Shown here: positions 63,370 to 64,000 of the stretch, one piece after another | How the letters are laid out: each line of letters opens with the position of its first letter | Position numbering within the stretch: the first letter of the stretch is position 1 | NCBI RefSeq assembly: GCF_000948415.1 | Contig: NZ_JYII01000019.1 | Location: 62,001-126,000 of the forward strand | Length of the DNA: 64,000 nucleotides | Source: Thalassospira sp. HJ | GTDB taxonomy: Bacteria > Pseudomonadota > Alphaproteobacteria > Rhodospirillales > Thalassospiraceae | Direction: 5' to 3' | The notes under the pieces: model-generated | What the model was told of the DNA's origin: nothing | The model's database searches: none | What the model saw: the letters and a program-made list of their open reading frames with translations, nothing else | Made by a program: the position numbers and the translations under genes

Positions 63370-63858
63370 TCACGGTAGTTTCTTATCCGCACTCCGCTTC
63401 ACAACGCTCACCCCCAAAACCCCCAACGCAATGCCCCAGATCGGGCTGGTATTGACCAGGGCCGCGATAATCGCCGGGGCCTGGAGTGGCGTTAAGATGA
63501 TGGCATAGGCGATGGCGCCCATGGTCATGATCCAGGTGAGTGCCACGGCGTAGCCGAAGCTGGGGCGCCAGCGCCGCACGAACGCGTCTTCGCTTGCGAC
63601 TTCGGCGCGGATGGTGCGGTTGACGGATTTCAGCGTCTCGGTATCGCGGGCCAGTTCGATTTCGGCCATGCGTTCGGTGTGGCGGTTGGCGGCAATAAGT
63701 TGTTCGGGCGTGACGTCGCCTTTGGTGACCGCTTTTTCGACCTGTTTGAGGCCCTCGGCCGCCGTTTTGGCGATCGGGTTGTCGATATGATCAAGCCCCG
63801 CACCCACCGCTTTCATCAAAAACGGCAGGCCGATCTGGGCGAGCAATGCCGGGATCAT
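63370..63858 (-). CDS. Holin of the 3-TM gene-transfer-release family
   Basis: 162 residues. Hydrophobic start (IPALLAQIGLPFLMKAVGAGL), amphipathic middle (EQLIAANRHTERMAEIELARDTE), RRWRPSFGYAVALTWIMTMGAIAYAIIL near 95-120 and a last helix (SPIWGIALGVLGVSVVKRS). This fits the family described for gene-transfer-agent release in Alphaproteobacteria. A cell-wall hydrolase gene ends 11 bases upstream, so it is part of a lysis cassette extending beyond the window. The stop lies beside the iterons. Confidence 0.78.
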   Translation of the reverse strand: MIPALLAQIGLPFLMKAVGAGLDHIDNPIAKTAAEGLKQVEKAVTKGDVTPEQLIAANRHTERMAEIELARDTETLKSVNRTIRAEVASEDAFVRRWRPSFGYAVALTWIMTMGAIAYAIILTPLQAPAIIAALVNTSPIWGIALGVLGVSVVKRSADKKLP

Positions 63859-63868
63859 GTGAGCCTCC

Positions 63869-64000
63869 CTACCCTATGTTTTTGTAAAATAAGTGGTTTC
63901 CAATTTCTGCCACCGGCACATGGCCGCGTGCCCAGAATGGATCGACCGCATAAGTGTGATAGTGGGTGGCACCATCGGTCGGATCGGGAAGCTCCCCCGC
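63869..64000 (-). CDS. Cell-wall hydrolase (SleB-type), 3' part
   Basis: Only the last 43 residues are visible, ending at TAG (63869-63871); the start is beyond the right edge. The end reads DPTDGATHYHTYAV, DPFWARGHVPVAEIGNHLFY, KNIG, matching the C-terminus of SleB/phage-type hydrolases (peptidoglycan lytic). Together with the holin it suggests the lysis end of a prophage or gene-transfer agent. Confidence 0.75.
   Translation of the reverse strand, partial: AGELPDPTDGATHYHTYAVDPFWARGHVPVAEIGNHLFYKNIG

Noticed and set aside
63134..63508. Protein with repeated NKRNIR units
   Set aside because: It is the translation of the iterons and lies antisense to two convincing genes.

Overview
The window reads as chromosome from a free-living, probably marine Alphaproteobacterium. 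Protein style (TRAP transporters, hexuronate oxidation genes, several FecI/FecR/TonB receptor modules, a 3-TM gene-transfer-type holin) suggests a Rhodospirillales member close to Thalassospira. That placement is inferred from gene content and wording of the proteins; no search was possible. No rRNA, tRNA, CRISPR array or complete insertion sequence was seen.

Layout. 1-5.3 kb: the 3' end of a FhuB-type siderophore permease, a His-rich small protein, and a TonB receptor / FecR / FecI module with a near-consensus Fur box. 5.5-6.9 kb: an isolated flagellin. 7.0-17.6 kb: a hexuronate oxidation locus (uronate dehydrogenase, TRAP transporter, 5-keto-4-deoxyglucarate dehydratase, FAH-family enzyme, SMP-30 lactonase, mutarotase, two FadR-type GntR regulators, HAD phosphatase) with two shared palindromic operator candidates. 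18.1-19.7 kb: FGGY sugar kinase. 20-25 kb: RND efflux pump with divergent TetR and a clear operator. 25.3-26.9 kb: a periplasmic protein and a glyoxalase-fold protein. 26.9-31.4 kb: second receptor/FecR/FecI module. 31.7-38.2 kb: autotransporter, HupE/UreJ, cytochrome c, periplasmic binding protein, arylamine N-acetyltransferase, D-amino acid aminotransferase. 38.3-44.2 kb: a Dpp/Nik-type ABC importer facing a DMT exporter across a Zur-like box. 44.2-47.5 kb: housekeeping and small unknown genes including pyrD. 47.6-53.7 kb: third receptor module, with an RhtX/FptX-like MFS importer and a second His-rich small protein. 53.9-55.5 kb: HxlR regulator and old yellow enzyme. 55.7-64.0 kb: accessory region with a disrupted small gene, three toxin-antitoxin type modules (Phd/ParE, HipBA plus a third gene, PIN/excisionase-HTH), several orphan small genes, LysR/PhzF, and a holin and cell-wall hydrolase at the edge.

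The most unusual feature is a 265-bp palindromic element present three times (17654-17918, 36926-37190, 55822-56086). All copies have exactly the same length, nearly perfect 32-bp terminal inverted repeats, and two internal hairpin domains. Differences between copies occur as paired, compensating changes in the stems, so folding of the DNA or RNA seems to be what is conserved. Two copies lie in divergent promoter regions and one splits a small gene. It encodes no transposase and matches no element I can name.
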